Counted from the first letter of the stretch, positions 8,108 to 16,755 are shown. The stretch is 48,943 bases of DNA from Winogradskyella sp. (GCA_004211785.1 SHBX01000020.1:1-48943), one strand, 5' to 3'. Notes: generated by a model from the sequence alone, not told the origin. Numbers and translations: made by a program.

Positions 8108-9286
8108 TTAGCCTTTAGTTAATCCAGCCCATTGTGTCAAGAGTTCTTTTTCCTTTGCTAATAATGAGTTTTTATTTGCTTCATACTTTTCTTTTCTGTT
8201 AGAATCTACGGCATCTGAACTCCACCAATTGTAGGTGTCAAGAATAGTATTTTTTAAAGGCCTAAAAGTTAAACCTGCAGCAATGGCATTAGCGTTTTGT
8301 ATTCGTGCAGAACCAAAATGCTTTTCATCTGCCATTACCCAAGGAATCTGATAAAAGATGTTATTCTTTTTCAAAAATTCATAATCATCTATCAAAGTAA
8401 ATGATGAAGTTTTATCAAATGCTTTTGAAGCTTCTTTAGCAAAGTCTAATATGGTTTGTTGTACTTTTGGACCAACACCATTGTATGTGCCAACTTGATT
8501 ATTTTCCGCAAGTCTTATAAACCATTCAGCAATATCACGTACATCGACATACTGTACTAAATCTTCTTTTTTACCTGGAACAAGAATTTCGCCGCCTTGA
8601 GATAATCTTAAAGGCCAATGTAAAAAACGGTCAGTTCTATCTCCAGGTCCAAGCATATAAGTTGGTCTAATGGCTACAAATCTATCTTTGCCAAAAGCTT
8701 TTGCGGCTTCTAACTCAGAGTTGGCTTTCATGATACCATAATCTTGTTCGTATTTCTCATCTTCTGTAAGTCCGTCAGGTAATGATAATACTAAAGACGT
8801 TTTAGTATTAATCGAATCACTTAAATATGGATAGTAAACACCTGTCGAAGAGGTATACATATACATACCAACGTTATCTTTGAGAAGGTTAGCAGTGTCC
8901 TTTGTCCATTGTACTTTTCTACCAGAATTATCTATAACAACATCCCATTTTCTGTTTTCTAAAGCTGTTAGATTATCTTCTCTATCACCGATAAGGTGCT
9001 CTACTTTTTCAAAAGCCTCTTGATGTAGCTTTGGTTTGGTTTTACCTCGTGTAAAAATTGAAACCTCATGACCGCGCTTTACAGCATAAGCAACTTGATG
9101 AGGTCCTAAGTAGCTAGTGCCTCCAAGAATTAGAATCTTAAGCTTTTTGTTTGTTGTACTATTTACTCTAATTTGAGTTTTATCTTGTTCTTTACAGTTA
9201 AGAAGTGTTGAGCCTAATAACGGAATTGCGATAGTAGCTAGTGCTGTTTTAGATATAAATTCTCGACGACTATTACTTTTTTTCAT
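8108..9286 (-). CDS. Tat-exported NAD-dependent epimerase/dehydratase-like lipoprotein
   Basis: A 392-residue extended SDR-like protein with an export signal. Residues 1-31 read MKKSNSRREFISKTALATIAIP... and end in LLGSTLLNC. This combines a twin-arginine motif (SRREFIS) with a possible lipobox cysteine (C31). The mature domain begins with the dinucleotide-binding LKILILGGTSYLGPHQVAYA, then shows FEKVEHLIGDRED, YTSSTGVYY and RPTYMLGPGDRTDR. Tat export suggests it folds with its NAD(P) cofactor before translocation, as in other periplasmic oxidoreductases. The substrate is unknown. The domain resembles plant CSP41-like or isoflavone-reductase-like SDRs, which is weak evidence for any reaction. 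Confidence 0.75.
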   Translation of the reverse strand: MKKSNSRREFISKTALATIAIPLLGSTLLNCKEQDKTQIRVNSTTNKKLKILILGGTSYLGPHQVAYAVKRGHEVSIFTRGKTKPKLHQEAFEKVEHLIGDREDNLTALENRKWDVVIDNSGRKVQWTKDTANLLKDNVGMYMYTSSTGVYYPYLSDSINTKTSLVLSLPDGLTEDEKYEQDYGIMKANSELEAAKAFGKDRFVAIRPTYMLGPGDRTDRFLHWPLRLSQGGEILVPGKKEDLVQYVDVRDIAEWFIRLAENNQVGTYNGVGPKVQQTILDFAKEASKAFDKTSSFTLIDDYEFLKKNNIFYQIPWVMADEKHFGSARIQNANAIAAGLTFRPLKNTILDTYNWWSSDAVDSNRKEKYEANKNSLLAKEKELLTQWAGLTKG

Positions 9287-9365
9287 TAGAATATAGTTTC
9301 TATAAATTTATAAAAAACAAACGATTAAGAAGTTTTTATTTAAAATAGGGTTAAATAAACTCCAT

Positions 9366-9402
9366 AAAAAAAGCGCAACCTTCTTTAAGGATGCGCTTTT
9401 TT
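9366..9402 (-). terminator. Terminator of the Crp/Fnr regulator gene
   Basis: AAAAAAGCGCA, a 14-nt loop, then TGCGCTTTTTT. It is symmetrical, but it lies just downstream of the minus-strand regulator gene and upstream of the epimerase-like gene. Confidence 0.75.
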
Positions 9403-9490
9403 AGCTATTAATCAAAGTAGTGATATGTCACCTATGATATAGCAAAATTAGATTAATTTTTTTCTGTAAAAATTGATGTATGATAATAAA

Positions 9491-10093
9491 TTATTTATTA
9501 GACATTTCCCTACGGATTCTACTTAAGCTTTCGTTGGTTATGCCTAAGTAAGAAGCAATATGGTAGTTTTTTACACTTTTTTCAATATTTGGATATGCCT
9601 CAATAAAATTTGTGTAACGTTCTGTTGCTGTTTGGGAGATGTTTGACAAAATTCTTTTTTGAAATGCAGCAAATGCACGTTCTAATTTTTTTCTAAAAAA
9701 AGACTCCACTTTAGGGATTTTAGCATACAACTCTTCCTTATCTTTTTTACAGAGTTTGTAGACGGTAGCATCTTGTATTACTTCAATATTCATAATAGCT
9801 TTAGAATCAGAAAAGAATGCAGTATAATCACTAATCCACCAATCTTTTATGGCAAATTGAACAGTATGTTCTTTTCCTTGTAAATCTAAATAATAAGATC
9901 TTAAGCACCCTTCTAACGTATAGTATTGATCATTTACTACATCATTAGTTTCAAGTATAATATCACCTTTTTTGAAACTAACTTTATGGAATACGGATTC
10001 GATTATATTGATTTCATCTAATGAAAAGGATAGGCCTTTAAAGATTTCTCTAATCTTTGAATTGTTAGTTTTCATTGGATGATTAATAGTCAT
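9491..10093 (-). CDS. Crp/Fnr family transcriptional regulator
   Basis: A 200-residue protein. The N-terminal two thirds (about 20-130) is a cyclic-nucleotide-binding-type beta roll (KGDIILETNDVVNDQYYTLEGCLRSYY), and the C-terminus carries a winged-helix HTH (YHIASYLGITNESLSRIRREMS, about 177-198). It lacks the Fnr N-terminal cysteine cluster, so it is not an oxygen-sensing Fnr. Bacteroidota encode many such orphan regulators of unknown ligand. The start may be ATG at 10093 or the in-frame ATG at 10075 (MKTNN); sequence alone does not decide. It is flanked by terminators on both sides and so is probably monocistronic. Confidence 0.85.
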   Translation of the reverse strand: MTINHPMKTNNSKIREIFKGLSFSLDEINIIESVFHKVSFKKGDIILETNDVVNDQYYTLEGCLRSYYLDLQGKEHTVQFAIKDWWISDYTAFFSDSKAIMNIEVIQDATVYKLCKKDKEELYAKIPKVESFFRKKLERAFAAFQKRILSNISQTATERYTNFIEAYPNIEKSVKNYHIASYLGITNESLSRIRREMSNK

Positions 10094-10174
10094 TTAATCT
10101 AGTTATAACTTTATAATTATCCAAGAATTATCGTTATCCTATCTCATATAATTGATATAATGAGCAATAATAAT

Positions 10175-10206
10175 AAAAACCACTTTGTAAATTCAAAGTG
10201 GTTTTT
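10175..10206 (-). terminator. Terminator of the transglutaminase-like operon
   Basis: AAAAACCACTTTG-TAAATT-CAAAGTGGTTTTT, a 13-bp perfect stem downstream of the minus-strand gene ending at 10234. Its arms nearly match those of the htpG terminator at 12020-12052. Confidence 0.8.
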
Positions 10207-10233
10207 GGAATTTTTGATTTAAGATTATCATTA

Positions 10234-11232
10234 TTACTTTATAACCTTGACTGTATAAGAGGCTATAATATTATCATTAATCTGTAAATGGATGTCGTAA
10301 AAGCCTCGATTTTTAAATTTGTATTTGAATTTTATAAAACCATTGTCACTTTTAACATCAGTAATCTTTAAAGTTTTTTCGCCTTTTCTATATGTGTGCA
10401 ATAATGAAACTTTATCTAAAGCAGATTTATCAGATTTGATACTAAAATTAACTTCATTGCCTTTTTGAGTATTTATATTAAGTTCATTTGGATATATAGG
10501 TGTAACATTGTATTTAAAGGCTTCACCATATACTATAGGTCCTGGCTTAAATTCAGTATTGATCAAAGAATCAATTAAAAACCATTTCTTTTCTATAGGG
10601 TAATGATTTTTGGCAAATAAAAGTGGTTCCGCTAAAAAATAGCCATTGTTGTAATCTTCAACAAACATAGACTCTTCATTCATATAACCACTAGACCAAG
10701 TTGCGTCACAGAGATACCACTTGTTATTTAGTTTTACTGCGTTCCATGAATGATTTTGGAAATCTAATTGGTTTATATTAGCATCTGCTGTTCTTGCGTA
10801 GCCATCAATAATTTTTGCTTCTATACCTGCTAAAAAACATAACTCTTTAATTATGTATGCATATCCTGTACACATAGTACGTTTATGTCTTATTAATTTT
10901 CTAAAAGCTTTTTTTTTGTATTTATTGTTCCATGCCAAAAAAGCTTCATAATTACTTTTTAGTCTTTTTCTCTTTCTTAGAGGTTTGGTATGTTGAGTAT
11001 AATCACCAGTAATATTTTGACATACCCAACTGTGAATTGCCCTAAATTTTTCAACATCGGTTGTTAGTTTATAGGTTAACTTGTAAACTAAGTCTCCCAT
11101 TTTTTTAAGATTAGCACCTTTGTTTAGTTTTGCAATATTATCTGCTTTGGTAAAATTAACTTGGCTAAAATCAGAGATTTGAGAATAATAGATATTTGGT
11201 ATAAGTAATAAGACAAAAAGTACCTTTTTCAT
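10234..11232 (-). CDS. Secreted transglutaminase-like (papain-fold) protein
   Basis: A 332-residue protein with a signal peptide (MKKVLFVLLLIPNIYYSQ) and a transglutaminase-core domain. The catalytic triad is readable: Cys121 in RTMCTGYAYIIKELC, His161 in NHSWNAVKLNNKWYLCD, and Asp176 in DATWSSG. The layout resembles kyphoscoliosis-peptidase-type bacterial domains, which may be proteases or amidases rather than cross-linkers. Residues after about 230 form a beta-rich tail (an Ig-like appended region). It follows the carboxypeptidase-regulatory-domain membrane protein gene by 11 bp, so the two form an operon ending in a strong hairpin. Confidence 0.8.
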   Translation of the reverse strand: MKKVLFVLLLIPNIYYSQISDFSQVNFTKADNIAKLNKGANLKKMGDLVYKLTYKLTTDVEKFRAIHSWVCQNITGDYTQHTKPLRKRKRLKSNYEAFLAWNNKYKKKAFRKLIRHKRTMCTGYAYIIKELCFLAGIEAKIIDGYARTADANINQLDFQNHSWNAVKLNNKWYLCDATWSSGYMNEESMFVEDYNNGYFLAEPLLFAKNHYPIEKKWFLIDSLINTEFKPGPIVYGEAFKYNVTPIYPNELNINTQKGNEVNFSIKSDKSALDKVSLLHTYRKGEKTLKITDVKSDNGFIKFKYKFKNRGFYDIHLQINDNIIASYTVKVIK

Positions 11233-11243
11233 AGCAATTAAAT

Positions 11244-11903
11244 TTAATTACGAGATTTATAAACTCTTTTAGTTGCAACATCTCCCATGATAACCACTTC
11301 GTCGAGTTGCATATCTAGTTTTAAATCAATTTTTGCAGCAGAACTTTCATTTTTCATGACTACTTTTTGTGATTTATAACCTAAATAACTAAAAATTAAA
11401 GCGTCACCTTTCTTAAGTTTTTTTGGAAAAGCAAAATTACCATCGCCGTCCGTAACAGTACCAATAGTACTTCCTTGTAAAATAATATTTACACCAGGAA
11501 TAGGGTTAGTGCCATCAGATACATTTCCTTTTACAATTAAGTTTTGGATTTGTATTGCAACATTTTTTTGACTTTCACTTTTTGCTTTATTTTTTTGAGC
11601 TTGAATTGTACCGAAAGAAAATAAAGCTAAACAGGCAATTGCAATTCGACTTGCAAATCTTAATTTTCTATCTAATTTGATGGATTGATTATAAGTTTTT
11701 AATTGATGATTTTTGAACCTTCCGCAAGTTTTTATACCGGAGTTAGTTTCAAAATAGTTGATAATTTGCTCATCTTTCATGATTGTGAAATCAATGACTT
11801 CTTTTGTACAAGAATCACAATAGCCACCTTTAGATGTTGTTGTAAATTGATTGAAATTTTCTAAACAAGGCTTTGCAACCTCCAGACTTAATTGATTTTT
11901 CAT
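11244..11903 (-). CDS. Membrane protein with Cys-rich N-terminal domain and carboxypeptidase-regulatory-like domain
   Basis: A 219-residue protein with three parts. Residues 1-70 carry four spaced cysteines (C13; C29 and C32 as YCDSC; C60 as TCGRF), a pattern I recognise at the N-terminus of many Bacteroidota single-pass proteins and which looks like a zinc or redox site. One transmembrane helix follows (about 82-100, ASRIAIACLALFSFGTIQA). The C-terminal part is a CarboxypepD_reg-like Ig fold (about 121-205; GNVSDGTNPIPGVNIILQGS ... GTVTDGDGNFAF ... YLGYKSQKVV). Topology would put the Cys domain in the cytoplasm and the beta domain in the periplasm. Its role is unknown. The next gene downstream, 11 bp away, encodes the secreted transglutaminase-like protein. 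Confidence 0.72.
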   Translation of the reverse strand: MKNQLSLEVAKPCLENFNQFTTTSKGGYCDSCTKEVIDFTIMKDEQIINYFETNSGIKTCGRFKNHQLKTYNQSIKLDRKLRFASRIAIACLALFSFGTIQAQKNKAKSESQKNVAIQIQNLIVKGNVSDGTNPIPGVNIILQGSTIGTVTDGDGNFAFPKKLKKGDALIFSYLGYKSQKVVMKNESSAAKIDLKLDMQLDEVVIMGDVATKRVYKSRN

Positions 11904-12019
11904 AATAAAATATTTTAGTGTTATTATGAATCAAACCTAAGTTTCTATTGAGTGTTTTAAAACCAATAATTAGTAAACACTACTTTTTAATGAGTGAAAA
12001 TGGCTTACTGTATAGGTAT

Positions 12020-12052
12020 AAAAAACCACCTTGCTTTAACAAAGTGGTTTTT
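12020..12052 (-). terminator. Terminator of htpG
   Basis: AAAAACCACCTTG-CTTTAA-CAAAGTGGTTTTT with one mismatch (a G-U pair in the minus-strand RNA), located 38 bp past the htpG stop. Confidence 0.75.
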
Positions 12053-12089
12053 GGTTTATTTACTTGCGTGAATGTTTTAGATTCTAAAA

Positions 12090-13976
12090 CTATTTTATCA
12101 TATCGTAACTACGCTTAATAAAGTTTGTTAATTCTTCACCTTTAAGAAGACCTTGAGACAATCTTGCTAAGTCTAAACTTTGATTAATTAAACGTTCTTG
12201 CTTCTTTCTAGTTTTGGTATTTAAAATCTCACCAACCAGTTCAGAATTTGTATTCACGACTAGATTGTACATCTCTGGCATGTTACCCATACCAAACATA
12301 CCGCCACCACCAGTTTGCTGCATCTCTTTCATACGACGCATAAATTCTGGTTGTGTAATCATAAAAGGTGACGCACCGCTATCCATAGCTTCTAGCTGAA
12401 CCGTAAATTTCTCTGAAGGCACAACTTCTTTTAATAGCTCGTCAAGAGATGTCTTTTCGTCTTCAGATAATTTTGAAATCGTAGTATCTTCTTTCTTGAT
12501 TAAATTATCAATGTGGTCACCGTCAACACGTGCAAAAGAGATGTTTTCTTTAGTCGTTTCTAATTTTTGAATTAAATGCGATACAATTGGAGAATCTAAT
12601 AATAAAACCTCATAGTTTTTCTCTTTTGCAGCTTGGATGTATCCGTGTTGCTCATCTTTATTAGACGCATAAAGGATTACCATTTTGTCATCCTTGTCTG
12701 TTTGTTTTGCTTTAATGGCGTTAGTCAATTCTTCAAAAGTGTAATATTTACCATCAACGGTTGGATATAAGGCGAAAGCATCTGCTTTTTCAAAGAACTT
12801 TTCTTCAGAAAGCATTCCGTATTCAATAACAATTTTAATGTCATTCCATTTGGCTTCAAAATCCTCACGGTTATTATTGAATAACGATTTTAGCTTGTCA
12901 GCAACTTTACGAGTGATGTAAGACGAAATTTTCTTCACTGCACCATCTGCTTGCAAGTAACTACGAGATACATTTAAAGGAATATCAGGAGAGTCAATGA
13001 CACCACATAGCATGGTTAAAAATTCTGGCACAATACCTTCAACATTATCCGTTACAAATACTTGATTTTGGTATAACTGAATTTTATCCTTCTGAATCTG
13101 CATATCTGCAGACATCTTAGGAAAATATAATATACCTGTAAGATTAAATGGATAATCTACATTAAGATGAATGTTAAATAGTGGTTCTTCAAACTGCATT
13201 GGATACAACTCGCGGTAGAAATTTTTGTAATCTTCTTCTTCTAAATCTGCAGGTTGTTTTGTCCAAGCTGGATTTGGGTTATTGATAATGTTTTCAACTT
13301 CTTGAGTTGGTGTAGGGTCATCTTCTTTAGCGTCTTCTGGTTTTGGAAGCGTTTCTGTTTTTGTACCAAACTTGATAGGTACAGGCATAAACTTGTTATA
13401 CTTCAATAATAATTCGCTAATTCTACTGTCTTCTAAAAATTCTGTAGAATCTTCAGCAATATGAAGAATGATTTCCGTTCCTCTATCCGTTTTATCTGCT
13501 TCTTCAAGTGTGTATTCTGGAGAGCCATCGCAAGTCCAATGAGCAGCTACTTCATCTTTATGAGATTTAGTGATAATTTCCACTTTATCAGCCACCATAA
13601 ATGCAGAATAAAAACCTAGACCAAAGTGTCCGATAATACCAGCATCCTGAGCAGAGTCTTTGTATTTGTCTAAGAACTCTTCAGCTCCAGAAAATGCGAC
13701 TTGGTTGATGTATTTCTCAACCTCTTCGGCTGTCATGCCTAGACCTTGATCAATAATATGAAGTTTTTTAGCATCTTTATCTACTTTTACTTCAATCTGT
13801 GGATTGCCATATTCTACTTTAGACTCGCCAATATTGGTTAAGTGCTTGAGTTTTAAAGTAGCATCTGTTGCATTACTTATTAACTCACGAAGAAAGATTT
13901 CGTGGTCGCTATACAAGAATTTTTTAATTAACGGGAAAATATTTTCTACCGATACATTAATGTTTCCTTTTGTCAT
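12090..13976 (-). CDS. htpG: Molecular chaperone HtpG (Hsp90)
   Basis: A 628-residue Hsp90. It has the N-terminal GHKL ATPase with FLRELISNATDATLKLKHL (ATP and Mg site), HIIDQGLGMTAEEV, IGHFGLGFYSAFMVADKV (ATP lid) and GTEIILHI. The middle domain contains the YPFNLTGILYFPK strand and PLNVSRSYLQAD, and the C-terminal dimerisation domain follows. The segment GGGGMFGMGNMPEMYNLVVN (about 553-572) is a Gly/Met-rich stretch common in flavobacterial HtpG. It lacks the eukaryotic MEEVD tail, as expected for a bacterial cytosolic chaperone. It appears monocistronic, with its own terminator and a small inverted repeat in the 5' leader. Confidence 0.96.
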   Translation of the reverse strand: MTKGNINVSVENIFPLIKKFLYSDHEIFLRELISNATDATLKLKHLTNIGESKVEYGNPQIEVKVDKDAKKLHIIDQGLGMTAEEVEKYINQVAFSGAEEFLDKYKDSAQDAGIIGHFGLGFYSAFMVADKVEIITKSHKDEVAAHWTCDGSPEYTLEEADKTDRGTEIILHIAEDSTEFLEDSRISELLLKYNKFMPVPIKFGTKTETLPKPEDAKEDDPTPTQEVENIINNPNPAWTKQPADLEEEDYKNFYRELYPMQFEEPLFNIHLNVDYPFNLTGILYFPKMSADMQIQKDKIQLYQNQVFVTDNVEGIVPEFLTMLCGVIDSPDIPLNVSRSYLQADGAVKKISSYITRKVADKLKSLFNNNREDFEAKWNDIKIVIEYGMLSEEKFFEKADAFALYPTVDGKYYTFEELTNAIKAKQTDKDDKMVILYASNKDEQHGYIQAAKEKNYEVLLLDSPIVSHLIQKLETTKENISFARVDGDHIDNLIKKEDTTISKLSEDEKTSLDELLKEVVPSEKFTVQLEAMDSGASPFMITQPEFMRRMKEMQQTGGGGMFGMGNMPEMYNLVVNTNSELVGEILNTKTRKKQERLINQSLDLARLSQGLLKGEELTNFIKRSYDMIK

Positions 13977-13995
13977 GATATTAAAATTTTTGTCA

Positions 13996-14013
13996 TTTCT
14001 GCAAGAGCAGAAA
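13996..14013 (-). promoter_or_regulatory. Inverted repeat in the htpG leader
   Basis: TTTCTGC-AAGA-GCAGAAA, a perfect 7-bp stem with a 4-nt loop about 20 bp upstream of the htpG ATG. There is no T run, so it is not a terminator. It could be an operator or an RNA hairpin; no CIRCE element is present. Confidence 0.3.
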
Positions 14014-14089
14014 CAGAGTTTTTATGTTTTATTACTTCTGTTTACCAATATTCAAATAAAATACCAAGTACAAATAAATGACAAGATGA

Positions 14090-14130
14090 CATAAAGAAAG
14101 CCATTCAAAATTTGAATGGCTTTCTTTATG
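14090..14130 (-). terminator. Long perfect hairpin downstream of the S9 peptidase gene
   Basis: Twenty-base arms (14090-14109 and 14111-14130) are exact reverse complements around a single central base. The stem core is AAAGCCATTCAAA. It lies between the S9 peptidase stop (14147) and the htpG start region, so it presumably ends the peptidase transcript. Confidence 0.75.
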
Positions 14131-14146
14131 ATTTATCAGATTAAAG

Positions 14147-16597
14147 TTATTTCCCTTTTACCTTAGGTTTTTTGTTTTCAATTTTTTTCTCTTCTTTCTT
14201 TTTGTTTTTAACATGCTTGTCTAGCCATTGGTCTTGTTCCCAAAGCATATGCATAATAGATTCTTTGGCTCTGTAACCATGACTTTCCTTTGGAAGCATC
14301 ACTAACCTAACAGGTGCTCCTAAGCCTTTTAATGCATTAAAGTAACGCTCACTTTGTAATGGGTATGTTCCGGAATTATTATCTGCCACACCATGAATAA
14401 GTAGTAATGGTGTTTTCATTTTGTCTGCGTGCATAAACGGAGACATATTATAGTAGATTTCAGGTGCCTCCCAATAACTACGTTCTTCACTTTGGAAGCC
14501 AAAAGGTGTCAAAGTTCTATTATAAGCGCCACTTCTTGCAATTCCCGCGGCAAACAAGTTTGAGTGAGATAATAAGTTTGCTGTCATAAAAGCGCCATAA
14601 CTATGACCACCTACAGCAACTTTGTCTCTATTTATATAACCTAAATTATCCACAGCATCTATAGCTGCTTTTCCGTTAGCAACTAATTGAGTTCTAAATG
14701 AATCATTAGGTTCTTCAGTGCCTTCACCGACTATAGGGAATGCTGCGTCATCTAAAACCACATAGCCTTTAGTTACCCAATAAATCGGTGAGCCCCAATA
14801 TGGGTATACAAATTCATTAGGGTTTGCTGTACTTTGTGAAGCACTAGCTTTATCCTTATACTCACGAGGATAAGCCCATAAAATCATAGGGTATTTTTCA
14901 CCTTCTTTATAATCTAGTGGTAGGTAAAGTGTGCCTTCTAAATCTAAACCATCATCACGTTTATAACTTACCACACGTTTATCAACTTCTTCTAGGCTTT
15001 TAAATGGATTGTCAAAAGCTGTAATCGCAGTTAAATCATTTTCTTTTTTAATGTTTCTGATGTAGTAATTTGGATATTCTTTTTGTGATTCAATACGAAC
15101 AAGTATTTCACCTTTTTTCATATCAATAGCACTATTAAGGGTTTCTAATTTATCAGTATAAGTAGATTGATATAAACGCTTAGTTTCTCCAGACTTTATA
15201 TTGTATTCATCAATAAATGGAAATTGACCTTCTTTAGAATATCCAGCACCCATAAGATAAAGTTTATCGCCATTAATATCTAAAGTATAGCTTCCTAATT
15301 CATTTTTTGAACTTACAAAGTTACCTGGATCGCTATAGCGGTCTTGATAATTTCTATCAGATATAATTTTAGCATCTCCAGTTGATGGATTAAATAAATA
15401 TCTTTTAGTGTTTCTTGTATTCCACCAGTAATCATAAGCTATTGCATTATTATCATTTCCCCATTGAATACCAGAAAAGCGTTGTTTTGTTTTTAATATC
15501 TCCTTAGGCTTACCATTAAAAGGTGCTTTGAGTTGGTAAACAACATCTCTATAATCTACTTCTACAGCAGGGTCTCCGTTGTCTAAAGCTTCAGCCCAAA
15601 CCAAGGTTGAAGGTTTATCACCTCTCCAAGTCATATTACGTTTGCCCATTCTTGTAGACATAAATCCTTTTGGTCTAACTTCGTCTAAAGGGACTTCATT
15701 AACAGTACGTACTTTGTTTCCGTTAGCTTGGTACATAATACTTTCGCTTGGAAATCTTGTATAGGTCACTATATATGAAAAAGGTCTCTTAATTTTAGTA
15801 ACCATAACATATTTGCCATCAGGTGAAAAGCTAATACCACGATACATATCGGCGCTTAAAAAGTCTTGTACGCCACCATCAATAGATACTTTTTTAATTT
15901 CTGAACGTGCTAATTGCTCAAAGTTAAATTCGTCATTAGGTGTTTTTAATAAATCTTGGTATGTCCTGTTTTGAGCTTTAGCGCCATCACTTACTGAAAC
16001 TGTTGGGCCAGTAGGCACTGCAATGGCAGTATTAATCAATTCTTTTCTGTCACTTGGAAGCATTTTAACCAAAAGATTCTTATTGTCTTTGAACCAGTTA
16101 ATTGTACTTCCCATATTGGCATTTATACTAGCATCAGTAAGCTTAGAGACTTTACCTTCGGCAATATTTAAAACCCAAACTTCCACACCTTTTGCCGTGG
16201 TATTTAAACATGCAATCATACTTTCGTCTGGCGACCATCTAAATCCAGAAAGCCTAGCATTTTCAGGTAGACCTTGAACTTGCTTTGCGTCTTTGTCTTT
16301 AACTTTTTTTACTTTAAGATTAGTATAGTAATTTGTTCTACTACCAATATTAGTAACAGGATTAATTCTAAGACCTGCTAATCGTAATTCAGTTTCTGAT
16401 AACTCTTCAATAGATTTATATTGATTACGATACAAGAGTACCATATTTTCACCTTTGCTGTCAATTTGTACACCTGGTGCCAATTCAACATCAGCTAATT
16501 CTAAAATTTCATCAGAAGGTTGTTGATAGTTTAGGCTCTGTTGAGCGTAGCCATTTAATAGAAATAGAAATAAGAATAATTTGATTAATGCTTTCAT
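14147..16597 (-). CDS. Secreted S9 family serine peptidase, glutamyl endopeptidase-like
   Basis: An 816-residue prolyl-oligopeptidase-clan enzyme with a signal peptide (MKALIKLFLFLFLLNGYAQQ), a beta-propeller region (about 100-540; FRWSPDESMIACL, SFSPDGKYVMVT) and a C-terminal alpha/beta-hydrolase. The triad is Ser666 (GGHSYGAF), Asp739 (HGVADNNSGTYP) and His773 (ESHGYRAKESI). The segment around ARSGAYNRTLTPFGFQ closely recalls plant chloroplast glutamyl endopeptidase (MEROPS S9D), which cleaves after Glu; this comparison is from memory. The C-terminus ends in a Lys/Glu-rich tail of about 25 residues. It is probably a periplasmic peptidase acting in peptide breakdown. Confidence 0.85.
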   Translation of the reverse strand: MKALIKLFLFLFLLNGYAQQSLNYQQPSDEILELADVELAPGVQIDSKGENMVLLYRNQYKSIEELSETELRLAGLRINPVTNIGSRTNYYTNLKVKKVKDKDAKQVQGLPENARLSGFRWSPDESMIACLNTTAKGVEVWVLNIAEGKVSKLTDASINANMGSTINWFKDNKNLLVKMLPSDRKELINTAIAVPTGPTVSVSDGAKAQNRTYQDLLKTPNDEFNFEQLARSEIKKVSIDGGVQDFLSADMYRGISFSPDGKYVMVTKIKRPFSYIVTYTRFPSESIMYQANGNKVRTVNEVPLDEVRPKGFMSTRMGKRNMTWRGDKPSTLVWAEALDNGDPAVEVDYRDVVYQLKAPFNGKPKEILKTKQRFSGIQWGNDNNAIAYDYWWNTRNTKRYLFNPSTGDAKIISDRNYQDRYSDPGNFVSSKNELGSYTLDINGDKLYLMGAGYSKEGQFPFIDEYNIKSGETKRLYQSTYTDKLETLNSAIDMKKGEILVRIESQKEYPNYYIRNIKKENDLTAITAFDNPFKSLEEVDKRVVSYKRDDGLDLEGTLYLPLDYKEGEKYPMILWAYPREYKDKASASQSTANPNEFVYPYWGSPIYWVTKGYVVLDDAAFPIVGEGTEEPNDSFRTQLVANGKAAIDAVDNLGYINRDKVAVGGHSYGAFMTANLLSHSNLFAAGIARSGAYNRTLTPFGFQSEERSYWEAPEIYYNMSPFMHADKMKTPLLLIHGVADNNSGTYPLQSERYFNALKGLGAPVRLVMLPKESHGYRAKESIMHMLWEQDQWLDKHVKNKKKEEKKIENKKPKVKGK

Positions 16598-16700
16598 TTT
16601 TTAATGATAATTGATTAGTGGCTTGAAGATACTTAAAATAGGAATTTGAAAATGTGATAATGATGTTAAAATTACGCTTATAAGCTATTAATTCTAGTTT

Positions 16701-16716
16701 GTTATGCGTGCATAAC
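16701..16716. promoter_or_regulatory. Perfect 16-bp operator-like palindrome upstream of the FabH-type gene
   Basis: GTTATGC-GT-GCATAAC. It sits 31 bp upstream of a TAAATTTG -7 box (16748-16755) and 62 bp upstream of the ATG, just outside the expected -33 position. It also lies in the divergent region with the S9 peptidase gene. It could be a dimeric regulator site; the regulator is unknown. Confidence 0.4.
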
Positions 16717-16747
16717 GAATCCGATTTTCTTTCAGTTCTAAATAGTT

Positions 16748-16755
16748 AAATTTGC
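16748..16755 (+). promoter_or_regulatory. Putative -7 box for the FabH-type gene
   Basis: TAAATTTG followed by C matches TAnnTTTG, 23 bp before the ATG at 16779. Confidence 0.45.
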
